A DNA stretch of 64,000 nt from Buddleja alternifolia (taxonomy: Eukaryota; Streptophyta; Magnoliopsida; Lamiales; Scrophulariaceae), in the NCBI GenBank assembly GCA_019426215.1, contig CM033395.1:2239501-2303500 (forward strand). Direction: 5' to 3'. This document shows positions 61,438-64,000 of the stretch, one piece after another. The notes under the pieces are model-generated. The model had not been told where the DNA came from, did no database searches, and saw nothing but the letters and a program-made list of their open reading frames with translations. Made by a program: the position numbers and the translations under genes. Each line of letters starts with the position of its first letter. The first letter of the stretch is position 1.

Positions 61438-62182
61438 TGCATCATATTCAAAAATTCCAATGAGTCAAACGCTTAAGTTAGATAAAGATGAAAGTGGAAA
61501 GAAAGTTGATATCACTAATTATAGAGGTATCATTGGATCACTTCTTTATTTTATTGCCAGTAGACCTGATATTATGTTTTAGGTATGCATGTGTGCACGA
61601 TTTCAAGGTGATCCTAAAGAGTCACACTTAATTGCTGCCAAGAAGATCCTTAAATACCTGAAAGGCACACAGAATGTGGGCTTATGGTATCCTAGGGATT
61701 CTCTTTTTGAACTAATTGGTTACTCAGATGCAGATTTTGCAGGTTGCAAAATAGATCGTAAAAGCACTAGTGGTACTTGTCAATTTCTAGGTGATAGGTT
61801 AGTTTCATGGCATAGTAAGAAGCAACAATCCATAGCTACCTCCACAGCCGAAGCTGAGTATGTAGCTGCAGGAAGTTGTTGTGCACAAGTATTATGGATG
61901 AGGCAACAACTTAGAGATTATGGAATAATCCTAGGTCCAACTCCCATTCATTGTGATAACCAAAGCGCTCTAGCCATGACTCAAAACCCTGTTCTTCATT
62001 CCAGAACCAAACACATTGACATTAGATACCATTTCCTTCGTGACCACGTTCAAAAGAAAGATATCTCCATGCACTTCATTGGAACTGACAAACAATTGGC
62101 AGATATCTTCACCAAAGCACTCAACGAACAACGTTTTCTCACTTTGAGCAGTGAATTAGGTATGATTGATTTAAATGCGTAA
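61438..62182 (+). pseudogene. SIRE-like pol, second part: RT end and RNase H
   Basis: Continues the frame cut at 56553: IPMSQTLKLDKDESGKKVD, YRGIIGSLLYF, a TAG at 61580-61582 inside a MF-VCMCARFQ motif, then RNase H with LKGTQNVGLWYP, STAEAEYVAAGSC, HCDNQSALAM, RTKHIDIRYHF and LADIFTKAL, and TAA at 62180-62182. Confidence 0.9.
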
Positions 62183-63020
62183 TCATTTTGCATCATATTT
62201 TATTAGACATATAATTTAGGGGGAATCCACTTAATTTGTGTCTAAAAGATTTTTCTAACTGGTACAAGTTATCAAATTTAGGGGGAACCTTAAAGTTGTA
62301 CTTAACCATAACTACAAGCGTCAATGATCAAAATTTTCAGATGCATGATCATCAACGCTCAGTATTACTTATGCATAAAATATTGGACGCTCAAACATAA
62401 AAAGTTCTTTTAATCCTAAGCGTCTAATTTTTATATACCAACAAGTGATATCAGTTAAGCGTTGAATCAATTCCAATCAACTCTTAATATACAAATATAA
62501 TTTTACAAGTCATGCATAAAGTTTACAAGCTTCTTTCGAAGTAGTGGGTAGACTCAAAAGTCTATTGTGTACTCTACTCGCACGCTTCTATCACATCAAA
62601 CTGGCGGGTAATCAAAACTTTTTCAAAATGACGGTTCAGAGATAGCACGTGTTTGTGTACGTGTCAGTGTACAAACAAGCGCGTGCGTTACACTCTGAAA
62701 ATGCCAAACGTTTTTTTTTTTAAATTTTAACTCGGATGTCAAATCTTTATATATAAGAATGACCAAATGTAACTTCTCTCTATTACACAAAACTCGCGTC
62801 CGCAGTTAATGAATTCATGGCTGAGATTAAAACTCTTTACACGTGTTCGAATCCTACAGAGACAAGAGAACACAAGTTTCAAAAAAAAAAATTAACTGCT
62901 GTGTCATTTAAAACACAATTTCTTTAGAAAAGCCATTTACTCTTACTCAAACATATCTGCAAAATTTATTCTCTCTCTCTCAAAGCAAAAGAAAATCTCA
63001 GTTCATCTCTTTCACTAAAA
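62183..63020 (+). other. Linker between SIRE pol and the extra ORF
   Basis: No long ORF. Two purine blocks TTTAGGGGGAA (62217-62227 and 62278-62288) resemble polypurine tracts. The part from about 62740 to 63020 (TATATAAG at 62750-62757, CT-rich leader) could be a promoter and leader for the extra ORF; this is inference. Confidence 0.5.
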
Positions 63021-64000
63021 ATGGCACCAAAGAAATCTTCGTCTACTTCTGCCGAACTTACCATCAAGGTTACTGAAGGCCTTGTTGTCGATTGAAAATT
63101 CCTTTATGAACAACCTCAGATCAATCTAACAGACATGATGGACATGGTAGTCAAAGCTGGGCTTAAACCTTTCTTGACCCAATACTCCTATCTGTTTCCG
63201 ACTGAAGTCGACACCTTCTGGAAGACTGCTAAACTTTCAGAGGACAAGAAGTCTATCTCTTGTCTAATTCCTCTATCCAAGAAGGAGCCTCCCAAGGAAT
63301 TTATTTTGTCTGCTGCCTCCATTGCCGAGAACTTCAATCTTCCAAATGAGGGTGAGGCATTGGATTGTGTTACTTTAAAACAAATCAAGGAAGCATGGAC
63401 AACCATGAGTGCGTACGACGGTGTACCCTACACTCAGTACTTTGAAAAGAAAGAACTGGTATCCAAATACCAACTGTTGGCTGATTTCTGCAGCAAGATC
63501 ATAGAATGCCGAGTGGGAACCTTTGATAAGGTGAACCCAGTACAATTTCAGATGATGACTGCTATACTCCTCAACATCAAGATCAACTGGAGTGAGTACA
63601 TTTTTGGAAGGTTTCGAGACTGTTTAAGCGCCTTTTATAAACCTTATGGGCTTGTTCTAAGTGACCTGCTGTACAAATCACAGTGTGTATACTCGTCTGG
63701 TCTCCCGTTGAATCAGACCAAGTTGCTGGGAAGAAGGATTCTAAATAATCTCTTCAATCCTCCCAAAATTGGTGGTGCTGCTAAACCACTGTCTGAGCGT
63801 CTGGAAGTACGTCAAGCGTCCAATGAGCAAGCGGAGCGTCCAGTGCCAGAAGAAGCCGTGAAGCATCCGGCTGCAACAAAGAAGAGGGCTCCTAGAAAGC
63901 CCAAGGTACAAGCTGTTCCTGCTCCTCAGAAAGATGATGAGGAAACTGATGAGGATGCTGAGGACAAGTTACCTCTCAAGAGGAGGAAGCTGGAAGGGAT
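63021..64000 (+). pseudogene. N-terminal part of the SIRE extra ORF (runs off the window)
   Basis: Begins MAPKKSSSTSAELT at ATG 63021 (AAAAATGG). A TGA at 63093-63095 ends the first 24 codons, but the frame is then open for more than 300 codons to the window end. It contains YLFPTEVDTFWKTAKL, NFNLPNEGEALDC and INWSEYIFGRFRDCL, then two basic clusters (KKRAPRKPK, KRRKLEG) likely to act as nuclear-localisation signals, set in a Lys/Glu/Pro-rich stretch. It would run on into sequence like that at 57194-59650. One change would restore it. Function unknown. Confidence 0.65.

Larger units (their letters stand above)
50227..64000 (+). mobile_element. SIRE/Maximus-like Copia, outer copy (runs off the window)
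   Basis: 5' LTR 50227-51758, PBS 51761-51772, gag 51859-53888, pol 54074-56553 and 61438-62182, then a non-coding linker with two TTTAGGGGGAA purine blocks, and an extra ORF from 63021 past the window end. The pol is split by a nested relative (56554-61432). The 3' LTR is not in view. The extra ORF after pol, the long LTR and the large gag with a C-terminal acidic/basic region fit the SIRE lineage. Coding damage is light: one gag frameshift, a gag/pol frame change, and single stops in pol and the extra ORF. Confidence 0.88.

Overview
This is a piece of a plant nuclear genome, almost certainly a eudicot. It holds one intact intron-containing host gene, a GH20 beta-N-acetylhexosaminidase most like Arabidopsis HEXO3 (30617-36471, 14 exons, + strand). 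Most of the rest is nested transposable elements in AT-rich intergenic DNA. I saw no bacterial-type operons, tRNA or rRNA genes, or CRISPR arrays.

Layout. 1-680: 3' part of a Copia LTR. 806-3447: small, internally deleted Copia element on the - strand (two LTRs, PBS, gag fragment). 3640-4230: decayed DUF4283/zinc-knuckle ORF. 6334-18699: Ty3/Gypsy element of the Tat lineage on the - strand, with paired LTRs, gag, protease, RT, integrase, a tandem-repeat tract and an intron-containing antisense ORF on the + strand; a solo SIRE-like LTR (9136-10626, target duplication CTCCA) sits inside that ORF. 19141-20427: long imperfect inverted repeat. 20516-25300: nearly full-length L1-type LINE on the - strand. 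27640-28984: solo LTR (target duplication TCAAC). 30617-36471: HEXO3, with a LINE tail in intron 5 and an inverted-repeat MITE in intron 12. 36847-37690: non-autonomous hAT element (8-bp target duplication) carrying the N-terminal coding segment of a ubiquitin-conjugating enzyme. 38577-49500: an old Copia split by a second Copia (39529-49245, target duplication AAATC). 50227 to window end: SIRE/Maximus-like Copia, itself split inside its RT by a deletion derivative of its own family (56554-61432, target duplication AAAAA).

How the parts relate. Target-site duplications give a relative order: old Copia before the 39.5-49.2 kb Copia; the Tat element before its solo LTR; the outer SIRE copy before the inner one. 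The outer SIRE copy shows the N-terminal half, and the inner copy the C-terminal 800 or so residues, of one large extra ORF lying between pol and the 3' LTR. Almost all element coding regions carry stops or frameshifts; HEXO3 does not.

The most unusual items are the hAT element with a captured E2 segment, the large SIRE extra ORF seen as two complementary halves (one fused to a truncated LTR promoter), the Tat antisense gene, and a 114-bp intron-like insertion in the Tat integrase. All family assignments come from reading motifs by eye; no search was run.
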